Part shown: one piece after another, positions 30,465 through 41,978 of the stretch
How positions within the stretch are numbered: the first letter of the stretch is position 1
Layout: each line of letters starts with the position of its first letter
Assembly: GCF_008000895.1 (NCBI RefSeq)
Contig: NZ_CP042823.1
Location: 3,500,001 to 3,564,000, forward strand
Direction of reading: 5' to 3'
Length of the DNA stretch: 64,000 bases
DNA from: Methylobacterium sp. WL1
Lineage (GTDB): Bacteria; Pseudomonadota; Alphaproteobacteria; Rhizobiales; Beijerinckiaceae
Translations under genes and position numbers: made by a program
The notes under the pieces: generated by a model
Told to the model about the DNA's origin: nothing
Seen by the model: the letters and a program-made list of their open reading frames with translations, nothing else
Database searches by the model: none

Positions 30465-30501
30465 CCGCGGCGGCAGCGGCTGCAAACCGCTGCCGCCGCG
30501 G
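30465..30501. terminator. Strong GC hairpin flanked by T-rich sequence on the minus strand
   Basis: CCGCGGCGGCAGCGG (30465-30479) and CCGCTGCCGCCGCGG (30487-30501) form a perfect 15-base stem with loop CTGCAAA. To the left lie repeated A runs (30416-30459), so on the minus strand the hairpin is followed by several T runs, as in an intrinsic terminator. No minus-strand gene is nearby. On the plus strand it lies 46 bases before the exporter start. Confidence 0.6.
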
Positions 30502-30546
30502 GTCTTGCCAAAGGAGCCCGGTGAAAGGCCCGAACCGGTAAGCTCC

Positions 30547-32307
<1,761 letters not shown>

Positions 32308-32423
32308 GGCCACGCCCGCACAAGTAGGCGGCACGACACATGCGCCGCATGAGCCATGCGCACGCTCCGTAGATTCATCCGCGGGAGCGCGGCATAAGGG
32401 CTTGTGTCTATGAGGACCCTACC

Positions 32424-33512
32424 GTGAGCGACCTGACGTTCGAGACCCAAGCCCATCCCGCCCGCCGGACCGACGCCGAGCGGGCCGCGCTGATGACGAA
32501 TCCGGGCTTCGGCAAGGTGTTCACCGACCACATGGTGGTGGCCCGGTACTCGGCCGGCCGCGGCTGGTACGACGCGCGGATCCAGGCGCGCGAGGCGATC
32601 CCGCTCGATCCCGCCGCCGCGGTGCTGCATTACGCGCAGGAGATCTTCGAAGGTCTCAAGGCCTACCGCACCGCCGATGGCGGCGCGGCCCTGTTCCGCC
32701 CCGATGCCAACGCCCGCCGCTTCCGACTCTCGGCCGAGCGCATGGCGATGGCGCCGTTCCCCGAGGACGCGTTCGTCGAGGCCATGCGCAAGCTGGTCGA
32801 GATCGACCGCGCCTGGATCCCCGACACGCCCGACGGCAGCCTCTATCTGCGGCCGTTCATGATCGCCAACGAGGCGTTCCTGGGCGTCAAGCCGGCCTCG
32901 GAATACCTGTTCATCACCATCGCCTCGGCGGTGGGCTCGTACTTCAAGGATCCGACCGGCACGGTTACGGTCTGGGTCTCCGAGCACTTCACCCGGGCGG
33001 CGCCGGGCGGCACCGGCGCCGCCAAGTGCGGCGGCAATTACGCCGCCAGCCTCGCCGCGCAGGCGGAGGCCACGCGCCAGGGCTGCGAGCAGGTGGTGTT
33101 CCTCGACGCGGCCGAGCGCCGCTACATCGAGGAGCTCGGTGGGATGAACGTGTTCTTCGTCTTCGCGGACGGCACGCTGCAAACCCCGCCGCTCTCCGAC
33201 AGCATCCTGCCCGGCATCACCCGCGATTCGGTGATCACCCTGGCCCGGGAAGCCGGCCTCACCGTGAAGGAGGAGCCCTACACGATCGACGCCTGGCGCA
33301 CCGACGTCCGCGCCGGCCGGCTCACCGAGGCCTTCGCCTGCGGCACCGCCGCGGTGATCACACCGATCGGCACCGTGAAGGGCCGCGAGGACAACTTCAC
33401 CATCGGCGACGCGGTGGCGGGCCCGGTTGCGCGCCGGCTGCGCGGCATGCTGGTCGATATCCAGCGCGGCACCACCGAGGACTCGCACGGCTGGTTCCAG
33501 AAGGTCTTCTAG
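32424..33512 (+). CDS. ilvE: Branched-chain amino acid aminotransferase
   Basis: 362 residues, class IV PLP fold. It interconverts branched-chain amino acids with their 2-oxo acids using glutamate/2-oxoglutarate. PLP lysine is Lys201 in AAKCGGNYAAS; other motifs are LHYAQEIFEGLKAYR near residue 75 and EELGGMNVFFVF. The length and the HYAQE pattern match the type II (Bcat-like) bacterial branch. Start is GTG 32424, preceded by GAGGA. It is 214 bases before the next gene, with repetitive palindromes in between, and so is likely monocistronic. Confidence 0.96.
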   Translation: MSDLTFETQAHPARRTDAERAALMTNPGFGKVFTDHMVVARYSAGRGWYDARIQAREAIPLDPAAAVLHYAQEIFEGLKAYRTADGGAALFRPDANARRFRLSAERMAMAPFPEDAFVEAMRKLVEIDRAWIPDTPDGSLYLRPFMIANEAFLGVKPASEYLFITIASAVGSYFKDPTGTVTVWVSEHFTRAAPGGTGAAKCGGNYAASLAAQAEATRQGCEQVVFLDAAERRYIEELGGMNVFFVFADGTLQTPPLSDSILPGITRDSVITLAREAGLTVKEEPYTIDAWRTDVRAGRLTEAFACGTAAVITPIGTVKGREDNFTIGDAVAGPVARRLRGMLVDIQRGTTEDSHGWFQKVF

Positions 33513-33564
33513 GGTGTTGGCGTGGCGGAGAGCGGGGGCTGTATGCCCGGTTCGTGCCCTCCGC

Positions 33565-33715
33565 CGCGCATCCCCCTCCCCCTCTGCGGCGGGGGTCGGG
33601 AGGGGAGCGCCGCGTCCGGAAAGAGTGCGCCAGAGGTGAAGTCCTGAACCGTCGCCCCGCCCCTCTCCCGACCCCTGCCAAGGCAGGGGCCGCCCTGACC
33701 CGCAGAAGGGAAAGG
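33565..33715. repeat. Paired REP-like palindromes between ilvE and the P-loop gene
   Basis: A left element (CCCCCTCCCCCTCTGC followed by GGGGGTCGGGAGGGG) and an opposite-facing right element (CCCCTCTCCCGACCCC followed by GGCAGGGGCCG) flank about 50 bases. The same pair type occurs at 38836-39000 and half-copies near 8870 and 13342. The gap 33513-33726 contains only this. Confidence 0.65.
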
Positions 33716-33726
33716 GAGACGCGCGG

Positions 33727-35520
33727 ATGACGGAAGCGGCAGCCAGCTCACCGGAAACAGCTGCCGGCCCCTGGAATCCAGGCGTCCAGTCCGACCTGCC
33801 AGCCGCCTTCACGCCGCTGATCACCGTCTACCGGCCCGAGCACGTCGAGACGCCCCTGCGCGACGCGCTGGAGATGAGCGACCTGTGCGGGCTGCCGGCC
33901 CGCCAGCTCACCCGGATCAAGCCATGGCGCTTGGTCGTCCACGAGGTGCTGATCCGGGTCATGTCCGACCTGTCGGTGCCGGTGGGCGAAGTCTACGCCG
34001 ATCTGGGCGTGAATTTCCGGTCGATCGTGTCGGCAATCCTGCGCGAAGGCGTCGAGCCCCGGCTCGGCGAGGTCGAGGCGGCGCTGGCGGCGCTGCGTGC
34101 CGAGGCCGACGCGGTGCTCCGGCGCGAGATCGCCGCGATCCTCGACGACCCGCCGGCCCCGGCCGCGCCGGAGCCCGGATGGCTCGACCGGCTGCTCGGA
34201 CGCCGCCCGCCGCCGCCGAGGACACCGCCCCGCCAGGATCCGGCCACCCGGGCGCTCAACCATCTCGAAGCCTGGCAAAGCCGGGCGATGCTGGCCGGAG
34301 ACGGACTGGAGATCGCCGCCTGCGAGGCCCTGCGCAGCGTCGTCTCCGGCATCCTGGCCCGGCAGAACACGCTGATCCGCGATCCCGCCCTGCTGCGCGG
34401 CATCGCCGGGACCCTGGTCTCGAACGGCTACGGCAGCCGCCGCATCGGCGAGCTGATCGAGCCCTGGATCGCCGCCGTCGTCGAGGCCCGCGGCTACCGG
34501 CGGCTCGCTCCGCAGGCCCACCCGGTGGTGATGAACGTCAAGGGCGCCTCGGCTTCGGGCAAGAGCACGATCCGACCCTACCAGCTCGGGCTGGCGCGCC
34601 GCCTCGGGATGGCGTGGTCCGACTTCGCGGTGATCACGCCGGACGTCTGGCGCAAGTTCCTGCTCGACTACGACAGCCTCGGACCGGCAACCCGGTATGC
34701 CGGCACGCTCACCGGCTACGAGGTCGAGATGATCGACATGAAGCTCGACCGCTACGTCACCCGCAAGGCGGCCGAGCGGCGGATCTCGAACCTGCTGATC
34801 GACCGCTTCCGGTTCGACAGCTTCCAGGCCGAGGCCGGCTCGGATGGCGGCGGCCAGCTGCTCACCCGATTCGGCGAGCGGGTCTACATGCAATTCATGG
34901 TCACGCCGCCGGCCGACACGGTGGAGCGCGCCTACAAACGCGGCGAGCAGTTCGGCCGGTTCAAGGCGGTCGAGGACCTGCTGGCCCACAACGTCGAGGC
35001 TTATACCGGCATGCCGCGCCTGTTCTTCAACTGGGCGCTCGCCCGGGACAAGCAGGTCGTCTGCGAGTTTCTGGACAACAGCGTGCCGCAGGGCGAGCGC
35101 CCCCGCACCATCGCGTTCGGGGCCGGTGGCGTCCTGAACATCCTCGACGTGAAGGGGCTGATCGACGTCGAGCGCTTCCGCAAGGTCGATATCTTCGCGC
35201 GCGCCCCGGACGCGGTGTTTCGCGGGGTGGATCTGGCAGCCGGCGCCAACACGCGCTTCCTGCGCGACTGCCTGCGCAGGATGGACGCGGTCCGGTTCGC
35301 CCGCGCCGAGACCGGTCGCGTGTTCCTGCGCCTCGACCGCGGCCGGGTCACCGGCCTGGATCGCCAGGCCCTTGCGGACGCCGACGGCGATCCCGACTGG
35401 GACGCGGCCCGGGCGGTGATCGGGATCCCCGAGGATCAATCTGGGATTCCGGAACTGGACGAGACGCTGGTCCCGGCGGACGAGCCGACGCTCGGCAGTT
35501 GGGGTCCCACGCCGGCCTGA
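33727..35520 (+). CDS. Uncharacterised P-loop protein with zeta-toxin-like kinase signature
   Basis: 597 residues, no signal peptide. The N-terminal 200 residues are helical with a Pro/Arg-rich linker near residues 140-170 (EPGWLDRLLGRRPPPPRTPP). A P-loop is at GASASGKST (Lys279), followed by VITPDVWRKFLLDYD and FQAEAG segments. This resembles the zeta-toxin/nucleoside-kinase type of fold, where Asp and Arg after the P-loop bind the substrate. The distal half (LDVKGLIDVERFRKVDIFARAP, then MDAVRFARAETGRVFLRLDRGRV) matches nothing I can name. No antitoxin-like neighbour is present, so it is not an obvious toxin-antitoxin pair. I do not recognise a product. Confidence 0.75.
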   Translation: MTEAAASSPETAAGPWNPGVQSDLPAAFTPLITVYRPEHVETPLRDALEMSDLCGLPARQLTRIKPWRLVVHEVLIRVMSDLSVPVGEVYADLGVNFRSIVSAILREGVEPRLGEVEAALAALRAEADAVLRREIAAILDDPPAPAAPEPGWLDRLLGRRPPPPRTPPRQDPATRALNHLEAWQSRAMLAGDGLEIAACEALRSVVSGILARQNTLIRDPALLRGIAGTLVSNGYGSRRIGELIEPWIAAVVEARGYRRLAPQAHPVVMNVKGASASGKSTIRPYQLGLARRLGMAWSDFAVITPDVWRKFLLDYDSLGPATRYAGTLTGYEVEMIDMKLDRYVTRKAAERRISNLLIDRFRFDSFQAEAGSDGGGQLLTRFGERVYMQFMVTPPADTVERAYKRGEQFGRFKAVEDLLAHNVEAYTGMPRLFFNWALARDKQVVCEFLDNSVPQGERPRTIAFGAGGVLNILDVKGLIDVERFRKVDIFARAPDAVFRGVDLAAGANTRFLRDCLRRMDAVRFARAETGRVFLRLDRGRVTGLDRQALADADGDPDWDAARAVIGIPEDQSGIPELDETLVPADEPTLGSWGPTPA

Positions 35521-35670
35521 TGTCGATGGAACAATATTTCCGAGACTGACAGCGAGCCGAAGCCTTCACGGTCTGGTATATTGCATGCCTGGGCCGAATA
35601 TGCATGATTGAGCCGGCACGAGACAGACGCGCCGGCTCAAGGACGCGCCGCCCACGAGAGAGGCTCAGGG

Positions 35671-36957
35671 ATGGAACGCCAGGATTCGCCGTCGGCGAAA
35701 TGGTGGCAGCTCGCCTTCGGCGTGATCTGCATGGCCATGATCGCCAACCTGCAATACGGCTGGACGCTCTTCGTCGATCCCATCGACCAACGCTACCATT
35801 GGGGGCGGGCGGCGATCCAGCTCGCCTTCACGTTGTTCGTCGCCACCGAGACCTGGCTGGTGCCCGTGGAGGCCTGGTTCGTGGATCGCTACGGTCCGAG
35901 CCTCGTGGTCGCCTTCGGGGGCGTCATGATCGCCCTGGCCTGGACCATCGACGCCTACGCCGACAGCCTGGCGCTGCTCTACCTGGGCGCGGTGGTTGGC
36001 GGAATCGGCGCCGGCTCGGTCTACGGCACCTGCGTGGGCAACGCGCTGAAGTGGTTTCCGCATCGCCGCGGCCTGGCCGCCGGCGCCACCGCGGCCGGGT
36101 TCGGCGCGGGTGCGGCGATCACGGTCGTGCCGATCGCCCGGATGATCGCCACGAGCGGATACCAGGACGCGTTCCTGTATTTCGGGATCGGCCAGGGTGC
36201 GATCGTGCTCGCCCTCGCTTTCCTGCTGCGTAAACCCGTCTCCGCCGCCCCGATCCAGCGCAAGAGCCTGCGCCTGCCTCAGACGAAGGTCGACCGCAGC
36301 CCCCGCGAGGCGGTGCGCACGCCGGTCTTCTGGGTGATGTACGCGATGTTCGTCATGGTCGCCTCGGGCGGCCTGATGGCGGCGGCGCAGATCGCCCCGA
36401 TCGCCCAGGACTTCCACGTGGCCGGCGTCCCGGTGAGCCTGTTCGGCCTCCAGATGGCGGCGCTGACCCTGGCGATCTCCCTGGACCGGATCTTCGACGG
36501 CTTCGGCCGGCCGTTCTTCGGCTACGTCTCCGACCATATCGGCCGCGAGAACACGATGTTCATCGCCTTCTCGACGGCGGCGCTCGCGGTGATCGTGCTC
36601 CTCACCTACGGCCACCACCCGATGGTGTTCGTGTTCGCCACCGCGGTCTATTTCGGGGTGTTCGGCGAGATCTACTCGCTGTTCCCGGCGACCTGCGGGG
36701 ATACGTTCGGATCGAAATACGCCGCCAGCAATGCCGGCCTGCTCTACACCGCCAAGGGCACCGCGGCGTTCCTGGTGCCGTTCGCCAGCCTCCTGTCGGC
36801 GGCCTACGGCTGGTCGGCGGTGTTCTCGCTGATCATCGGGCTCAACGTCGCCGCCGCCGCGCTCGCGATCTTCCTGCTGCGGCCGCTGCGCGCCCGCTAC
36901 CTCGCCGAGGCCGAGCATCCTGCGGCGCTCGCCGTCCAGCCGATCCGGGTGGTCTGA
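35671..36957 (+). CDS. oxlT: Oxalate/formate antiporter, MFS family
   Basis: 428 residues from ATG 35671, the position where the MFS N-terminus begins ([24 protein letters not shown]). Twelve membrane segments. Conserved OxlT-type elements include [19 protein letters not shown] and GALKW-type [20 protein letters not shown]. In Oxalobacter the antiporter exchanges external oxalate for internal formate. It sits 91 bases before oxc, with frc further along the region, so the oxalate role is well supported. The upstream region (35521-35670) has a CTGGTAT half site shared with the frc promoter side. Confidence 0.93.
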   Translation: MERQDSPSAKWWQLAFGVICMAMIANLQYGWTLFVDPIDQRYHWGRAAIQLAFTLFVATETWLVPVEAWFVDRYGPSLVVAFGGVMIALAWTIDAYADSLALLYLGAVVGGIGAGSVYGTCVGNALKWFPHRRGLAAGATAAGFGAGAAITVVPIARMIATSGYQDAFLYFGIGQGAIVLALAFLLRKPVSAAPIQRKSLRLPQTKVDRSPREAVRTPVFWVMYAMFVMVASGGLMAAAQIAPIAQDFHVAGVPVSLFGLQMAALTLAISLDRIFDGFGRPFFGYVSDHIGRENTMFIAFSTAALAVIVLLTYGHHPMVFVFATAVYFGVFGEIYSLFPATCGDTFGSKYAASNAGLLYTAKGTAAFLVPFASLLSAAYGWSAVFSLIIGLNVAAAALAIFLLRPLRARYLAEAEHPAALAVQPIRVV

Positions 36958-37048
36958 GCCACCCCGATACCCGCGACACACCGATGGCCCGGAGCCTGCA
37001 CCGGGTCGGAACGCCAGAACCGAAGCCGAATTTCCGGGAGACACCGCG

Positions 37049-38797
37049 ATGACCGCACTGGCAAAGATCGTACAGACCGCCCCCGAGATCGAGGCCGAGC
37101 CGGATCTCACCGACGGCTTCCACCTCGTCATCGACGCGCTCAAGCTCAACGGCATCGAGACGATCTACGGCGTCCCGGGCATCCCGATCACCGATCTCGG
37201 CCGCATGGCCCAGGCCGCGGGGATGCGGGTCGTGTCGTTCCGGCACGAGCAGCATGCGGGCAACGCCGCCGCGATCGCGGGCTTCCTCACCCAGAAGCCG
37301 GGCATCTGCCTCACGGTTTCGGCACCGGGCTTCCTGAACGGCCTCACGGCGCTGGCCAACGCCACCACCAATTGCTTCCCGATGATCCTGATCTCGGGCT
37401 CCTCTGAGCGCGAGATCGTCGATCTTCAGCAGGGCGACTACGAGGAGATGGACCAGCTCGCCATCGCCAAGCCCCTGTGCAAGGCGGCCTTCCGGGTGCT
37501 GCATGCCGCCGATATCGGCATCGGCGTCGCCCGGGCGATCCGTGCGGCCTGCTCGGGGAGGCCCGGCGGCGTCTATCTCGACCTGCCGGCCAAGCTGTTC
37601 TCGCAGGTGATGGAGGCCGAGGCCGGCCGGAAGTCGCTGGTGAAGGTGATCGATCCGGCTCCGGCCCAGCGCCCTGCCCCCGACGCCATCGCCCGGGCGC
37701 TCGACGTGCTGAAAAATGCCCGCCGTCCGCTGATCGTGCTCGGCAAGGGCGCCGCCTACGCCCAGGCCGACGACGCGATCCGCAGCCTCGTGGAGACCAG
37801 CGGCATCCCGTACGTGCCGATGAGCATGGCCAAGGGCCTGTTACCCGACACGCACCCGCTCTCGGCCGGCGCCGCACGCTCGACGGCGCTGAAGGATTCG
37901 GACGTGGTGCTGCTGATCGGCGCCCGGCTGAACTGGCTGCTGTCGCACGGCAAGGGCAAGAGCTGGGGCGAGCCGGGCTCGACCAAGTTCATCCAGATCG
38001 ACATCGAGCCGCGCGAGATGGATTCGAACGTCGAAATCGTGGCGCCCGTGGTCGGCGACATCGCGTCCTGCGTGCAGGCGCTGCTGGACGGCATGGGCCA
38101 GGGCTGGCAGCAGCCCCCGGCCGACTGGATCGACACGCTCAAGGCGAAGCGCGAGGCGAACATCGCCAAGATGGCGCCCAAGCTCATGAGCAACGCCTCG
38201 CCCATGACCTTCCATGCCGCGCTCGGCGCCCTGCGGACCATCGTGAAGGAGCGGCCCGACGCGATCCTGGTCAACGAAGGCGCCAACACCCTCGACCTCG
38301 CCCGGGGCATCATCGACATGTACCAGGCGCGCAAGCGCCTGGATGTCGGCACCTGGGGCATCATGGGCATCGGCATGGGCTTCGCCGTCGCCGCCGCGAT
38401 CGAGACCGGAAAGCCGGTCCTGTGCGTGGAGGGCGACAGCGCCTTCGGCTTCTCCGGCATGGAGGTCGAGACGGTCTGCCGGTACGGGCTGCCGATCTGC
38501 ATCGTCGTGTTCAACAACAACGGCATCTACCGCGGCACCGATTCAGACCCGACCGGGCGCGACCCGGCCACCACGGTGTTCGTCAAGGATTCCCGCTACG
38601 ACAAGATGATGGAGGCGTTCGGCGGCGACGGCTATCACGTCACCTCGCCGGACGAGTTGACCCGTGCGGTCAACGCCGCGATGGATTCCGGGCGGCCCTC
38701 GCTCATCAACGCCGTGATCGACCCGGCCGCCGGCAGCGAGAGCGGCAATATCGGCAGCCTCAACCCGCAGAGCGGGATCAAGAAGAAGGCGGTGTGA
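37049..38797 (+). CDS. oxc: Oxalyl-CoA decarboxylase
   Basis: 582 residues, thiamine diphosphate-dependent. It converts oxalyl-CoA to formyl-CoA and CO2. Motifs: cofactor-activating Glu in [11 protein letters not shown] near residue 70, and the ThDP/Mg site [20 protein letters not shown] followed by NNNGIYRG near residue 490. The protein lies in the same transcript as oxlT by a 91-base gap. It works with Frc, which supplies oxalyl-CoA. Start ATG 37049 is preceded by GGGAGACACC. The enzyme looks intact throughout. Confidence 0.97.
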   Translation: MTALAKIVQTAPEIEAEPDLTDGFHLVIDALKLNGIETIYGVPGIPITDLGRMAQAAGMRVVSFRHEQHAGNAAAIAGFLTQKPGICLTVSAPGFLNGLTALANATTNCFPMILISGSSEREIVDLQQGDYEEMDQLAIAKPLCKAAFRVLHAADIGIGVARAIRAACSGRPGGVYLDLPAKLFSQVMEAEAGRKSLVKVIDPAPAQRPAPDAIARALDVLKNARRPLIVLGKGAAYAQADDAIRSLVETSGIPYVPMSMAKGLLPDTHPLSAGAARSTALKDSDVVLLIGARLNWLLSHGKGKSWGEPGSTKFIQIDIEPREMDSNVEIVAPVVGDIASCVQALLDGMGQGWQQPPADWIDTLKAKREANIAKMAPKLMSNASPMTFHAALGALRTIVKERPDAILVNEGANTLDLARGIIDMYQARKRLDVGTWGIMGIGMGFAVAAAIETGKPVLCVEGDSAFGFSGMEVETVCRYGLPICIVVFNNNGIYRGTDSDPTGRDPATTVFVKDSRYDKMMEAFGGDGYHVTSPDELTRAVNAAMDSGRPSLINAVIDPAAGSESGNIGSLNPQSGIKKKAV

Positions 38798-38835
38798 GGT
38801 CGGCCGGACAAAACCCGTCTTGAGGACCCGCGGGC

Positions 38836-39000
38836 CCCCTCCCCCCTCTGCGGGGGAGGGTGGGCCGGCCGTCAGGCCGGGTCGGGAGAGGGGCAGCGCG
38901 ACGGTGCAGGGTGTGGCACCCGTCGCACCTTGTCCGGAAGCGGCGCTCCCCTCTCCCGACCCGCTTCGCGGGCCACCCTCCCCCGCAGAGGGGGGAGGGG
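38836..39000. repeat. REP-like palindromes, near-perfect inverted pair
   Basis: Left arm 38836-38893 and right arm 38948-39000 are inverted copies of a roughly 55-base element, nearly identical apart from a short variable core (GGCCGTCAGGCC on the left, GCTTCGC on the right). They lie in the 344-base gap after oxc and could form a large cruciform. The same elements flank the P-loop gene near 33.6 kb. Confidence 0.75.
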
Positions 39001-39141
39001 TATGCAAGTGGGCCGGGCCATAGCGCTCATCTGTCGGCAAAGTAATGTCTTTAGCCTGCACATGAGAAACGACCCCCCGCCCCTCCCCATGGCCCGCCTC
39101 GTGCTAAGCTTCGGCGATATTCACCTCAAAGGTGCGCCGAC

Positions 39142-40713
39142 ATGCTGACCAGACGATCCTTCGTGGCCCTCTCGGGCGCGGCGCTCGCCGCCCCGGCGCT
39201 GGCGCAAGGCACGGCCTCCCGGGTTCTCAAGTTCATCCCGCAGGCCGACCTGACGGTGCTCGACCCGATCTGGACGACGGCCTACGTGACCCGCAACCAC
39301 GGGCTCGCGGTGTTCGACACGCTGTACGGGACCGATGCCAGCTACGCCGCGCAACCGCAGATGGTCGCCGGCCACGTCGTCGAGGACGACGGCAAGCTGT
39401 GGCGGCTGACGCTGCGACCGGGGCTGATCTTCCACGACGGCACGCCGGTCCTGGCCCGCGATTGCGTCGCTAGCATCGGCCGCTGGGCCAAGCGCGACCC
39501 GATGGGCCAGACGCTCATGGCCTACACGGACGAGCTCTCGGCCCCCGACGACCGCACCATCCAGTTCCGGTTGAAGAAGCCCTTCCCGCTCCTGCCCGAC
39601 GCGCTCGGCAAGGTCGGCTCGCCGATCTGCGCCATCATGCCGGAGCGGCTCGCCAAGACGGACGCGTTCACGCAGGTGACCGAGATGGTCGGCAGCGGCC
39701 CGTTCCGGTTTAAGGCGGACGAGCGGATGGTCGGCGCCCGCGTCGTCTACGAGCGCTTCGACAAATACGTCCCCCGCGACGGCGGCGAGCCGCAATGGAC
39801 CTCGGGTCCCAAGCGCGCGTTCCTCGACCGGGTCGAGTGGCATGTGATCCCCGATCAGGCCACCGCCGCCTCGGCCATGCAGACCGGCGAGATGGATTGG
39901 TGGGAGCAGCCGCCCGCCGACCTCGTGCCGACCTTGGGCAGCCTGAAGACCTCGATCAAGGACCCGACCGGGCTGATCGGCTGCCTGCGGATGAACCAGC
40001 TGCTGCCGCCGTTCGACAACCCGGCGATCCGGCAGGTGCTGCTCAAGGTGGTCGACCAGACCGACTTCATGCAGGCGGTGACCGGCGACGACCCGAAGCT
40101 GAGGCACGTCCCGACCGGCTTCTTCTGTCCCGGTCTGCCGATGGCGAGCGAGGCCGGCCTCGACGTGCTGACCGGCAAGCGCGACTTCGACGCCGCCAAG
40201 AAGGCGCTCGCGGCGGCCGGCTACAAGGGCGAGAAGGTGGTGCTGATGGGCGCCTCCGACTTCCCGAGCCTGAAGGCGCTGGCCGACGTGGCGGCCGACA
40301 TGCTGACCCGCGCCGGGTTCAACGTCGATTATCAGGTCATGGATTGGGGCTCGGTGGTCCAGCGGCGGGCCAAGCGCGACCCGATCGCCCAGGGCGGCTG
40401 GAGCGTCTTCTGCACCTTCTGGGCCGGGCTCGACCAGGCCAACCCGGCCGTCAGCGCCTTCCTGCGCGGGACCGGGGCCGATGCGCCGGTGGGCTGGCCG
40501 ACCAGCGCGAAGCTCGAGACGCTCCGCCAGGACTGGCTCGACGCCCCCGATACCGCCGCGCGCAAGACGCTGGCGGACGCCCTGCAGAAGCAGGCCTTCG
40601 CGGACGTGCCCTACCTGCCGCTCGGGCAGTACTTCAACCAGACCTCGTACAAGCCTTCGGTGACCGGGGTGCTCGACGGCGTGCCGGTATTCTGGAACGT
40701 CAAGAAGGGCTGA
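39142..40713 (+). CDS. Family 5 ABC transporter substrate-binding protein, orphan
   Basis: 523 residues. The N-terminus MLTRRSFVALSGAALAAPALAQ has a twin-arginine-like RR-S-F motif and a signal cut after ALAQ. The solute-binding family 5 fold follows: QADLTVLDPIWTTAYVTRNHG, WRLTLRPGLIFHDGTPV and MVGSGPFRFKADERMVG. Family members bind peptides, nickel or other oligomeric substrates in the periplasm. No permease or ATPase lies nearby; the adjacent genes serve oxalate use. The substrate is unknown. Confidence 0.9.
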   Translation: MLTRRSFVALSGAALAAPALAQGTASRVLKFIPQADLTVLDPIWTTAYVTRNHGLAVFDTLYGTDASYAAQPQMVAGHVVEDDGKLWRLTLRPGLIFHDGTPVLARDCVASIGRWAKRDPMGQTLMAYTDELSAPDDRTIQFRLKKPFPLLPDALGKVGSPICAIMPERLAKTDAFTQVTEMVGSGPFRFKADERMVGARVVYERFDKYVPRDGGEPQWTSGPKRAFLDRVEWHVIPDQATAASAMQTGEMDWWEQPPADLVPTLGSLKTSIKDPTGLIGCLRMNQLLPPFDNPAIRQVLLKVVDQTDFMQAVTGDDPKLRHVPTGFFCPGLPMASEAGLDVLTGKRDFDAAKKALAAAGYKGEKVVLMGASDFPSLKALADVAADMLTRAGFNVDYQVMDWGSVVQRRAKRDPIAQGGWSVFCTFWAGLDQANPAVSAFLRGTGADAPVGWPTSAKLETLRQDWLDAPDTAARKTLADALQKQAFADVPYLPLGQYFNQTSYKPSVTGVLDGVPVFWNVKKG

Positions 40714-40722
40714 GCGGGCGGG

Positions 40723-41898
40723 TCAGGCCGGGACGGCGTCCACGGGCCTGCTGGCCCGGGCCGGATCGCCGGCCCCGGCATCGGCCATGAGCGCCGGGAT
40801 CAGGTCCGTCTGCGACACGATCCCGACGAGCCGGCCATCCGGATCGACCACCGGCAGATGGTGCAGGGCCGCCTCCGCCATCCGCAGCACCAGATCGGTG
40901 AGCGGCGTGTCCGGCGTCACGGGCTCGACCGCGGTCATGATGTCGGCGGCGCAGCCATGGGGGGCGCGCCCGCGCTCCACGGTCAGCCGCAGACGGCGGC
41001 CGAGGCCGAGCCGCGGGCCGCTCCGGTCCCAGGCGGCCTTGTCGAGCAGGTCGGTCTGCGTGACGATCCCGAGTACCCGGGCGCGCTCGTCCGTGACCGG
41101 CAGGGCCTTGATCCGGTGGCGGCGCAGCAGCCGCAAGGCCTCCGCCAGGGAATCGTGGGGCGCGAGCCCGATCACGTCCCGGGACATGATGGCCGCGCAG
41201 GTGGTCTGCCCCGGGCGGCGCCCGTAGACGCGCATCTGCACCCGCCGCAGGATCTGCTCCAGGTCACTGCGGTCGACGTCGAGCAGCTGGTCGAAATCCT
41301 CCAGCGCCGCATCGAGGTCCGAGGCCAGGAAGCCGAGGCGGGAGGATGGGGCCGGGTCGTCGGTGCGCGGGCCGGCCGGGCGCAGGTGGGGATAGGCGCG
41401 GCCGGTGAGATTGTTGAACAGCAGGGCCGTGGCCAGCAGCAGCAGCGAGTTGACCGCCACCGGCCAGAGCACGAAGCCGTAGCCGAGCTCCCGGATCGCC
41501 GGGCCGCCCAGCACCGCCGTGAGGGCGACGGCGCCGCTCGGCGGGTGCAGGCAGCGCAGGGCCATCATCAGGGCGATCGCCAGCCCGATGGCGACGGACG
41601 CGGCCACGAACGGGTCCGGCACCCACAAAGCCGCCGTGACGCCGACCAGGGCAGCCACGAAATTTCCACCGAGGATCGACCAGGGCTGTGCCAGTGGGCT
41701 CGCCGGCACCGCGAAGAGCAGGACCGCCGAGGCGCCCATCGGGGCGATCAGCACGGGGGCGGCCGCGGGCCCGATCGCGGCGCGGCAGACCAGGCCGGTG
41801 GCCAGAATCCCGAGCAGGGCGCCGGCGGCCGAGCGCAACCGCTCGCGCTGGCTGACGGGGGTCAGCTCCGGAAGGAGACGGCTGAGCAAGGATCGCAT
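40723..41898 (-). CDS. HPP-family membrane protein with two CBS domains
   Basis: 391 residues from ATG 41898. The N-terminal HPP domain has four hydrophobic segments (AAGALLGILATGLVCRA, PVLIAPMGASAVLLFA) and the family LHPPSGAVALTAVLGG motif. Two tandem CBS domains fill the C-terminal half (AADIMTAVEPVTPDTPLTDLVLRM and ITPD-type LGIVTQTDLLDKA), which likely sense a nucleotide. HPP proteins have been linked to nitrite or anion transport in some systems, so an anion-related role is conceivable. It is convergent with the solute-binding protein gene. Confidence 0.85.
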   Translation of the reverse strand: MRSLLSRLLPELTPVSQRERLRSAAGALLGILATGLVCRAAIGPAAAPVLIAPMGASAVLLFAVPASPLAQPWSILGGNFVAALVGVTAALWVPDPFVAASVAIGLAIALMMALRCLHPPSGAVALTAVLGGPAIRELGYGFVLWPVAVNSLLLLATALLFNNLTGRAYPHLRPAGPRTDDPAPSSRLGFLASDLDAALEDFDQLLDVDRSDLEQILRRVQMRVYGRRPGQTTCAAIMSRDVIGLAPHDSLAEALRLLRRHRIKALPVTDERARVLGIVTQTDLLDKAAWDRSGPRLGLGRRLRLTVERGRAPHGCAADIMTAVEPVTPDTPLTDLVLRMAEAALHHLPVVDPDGRLVGIVSQTDLIPALMADAGAGDPARASRPVDAVPA

Positions 41899-41978
41899 CG
41901 GGTCCGGATCTCGCACACGAGACGGGACGGCGCAGGGTGCGCCGTCCCGCTTCAGGATTAGAGGTCGGGAGCCGCTTA

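Noticed and set aside
33727..35520. Zeta-toxin antitoxin pair
   Set aside because: The P-loop resembles zeta toxins but the protein is three times as long as the typical toxin and has no small partner gene adjacent.
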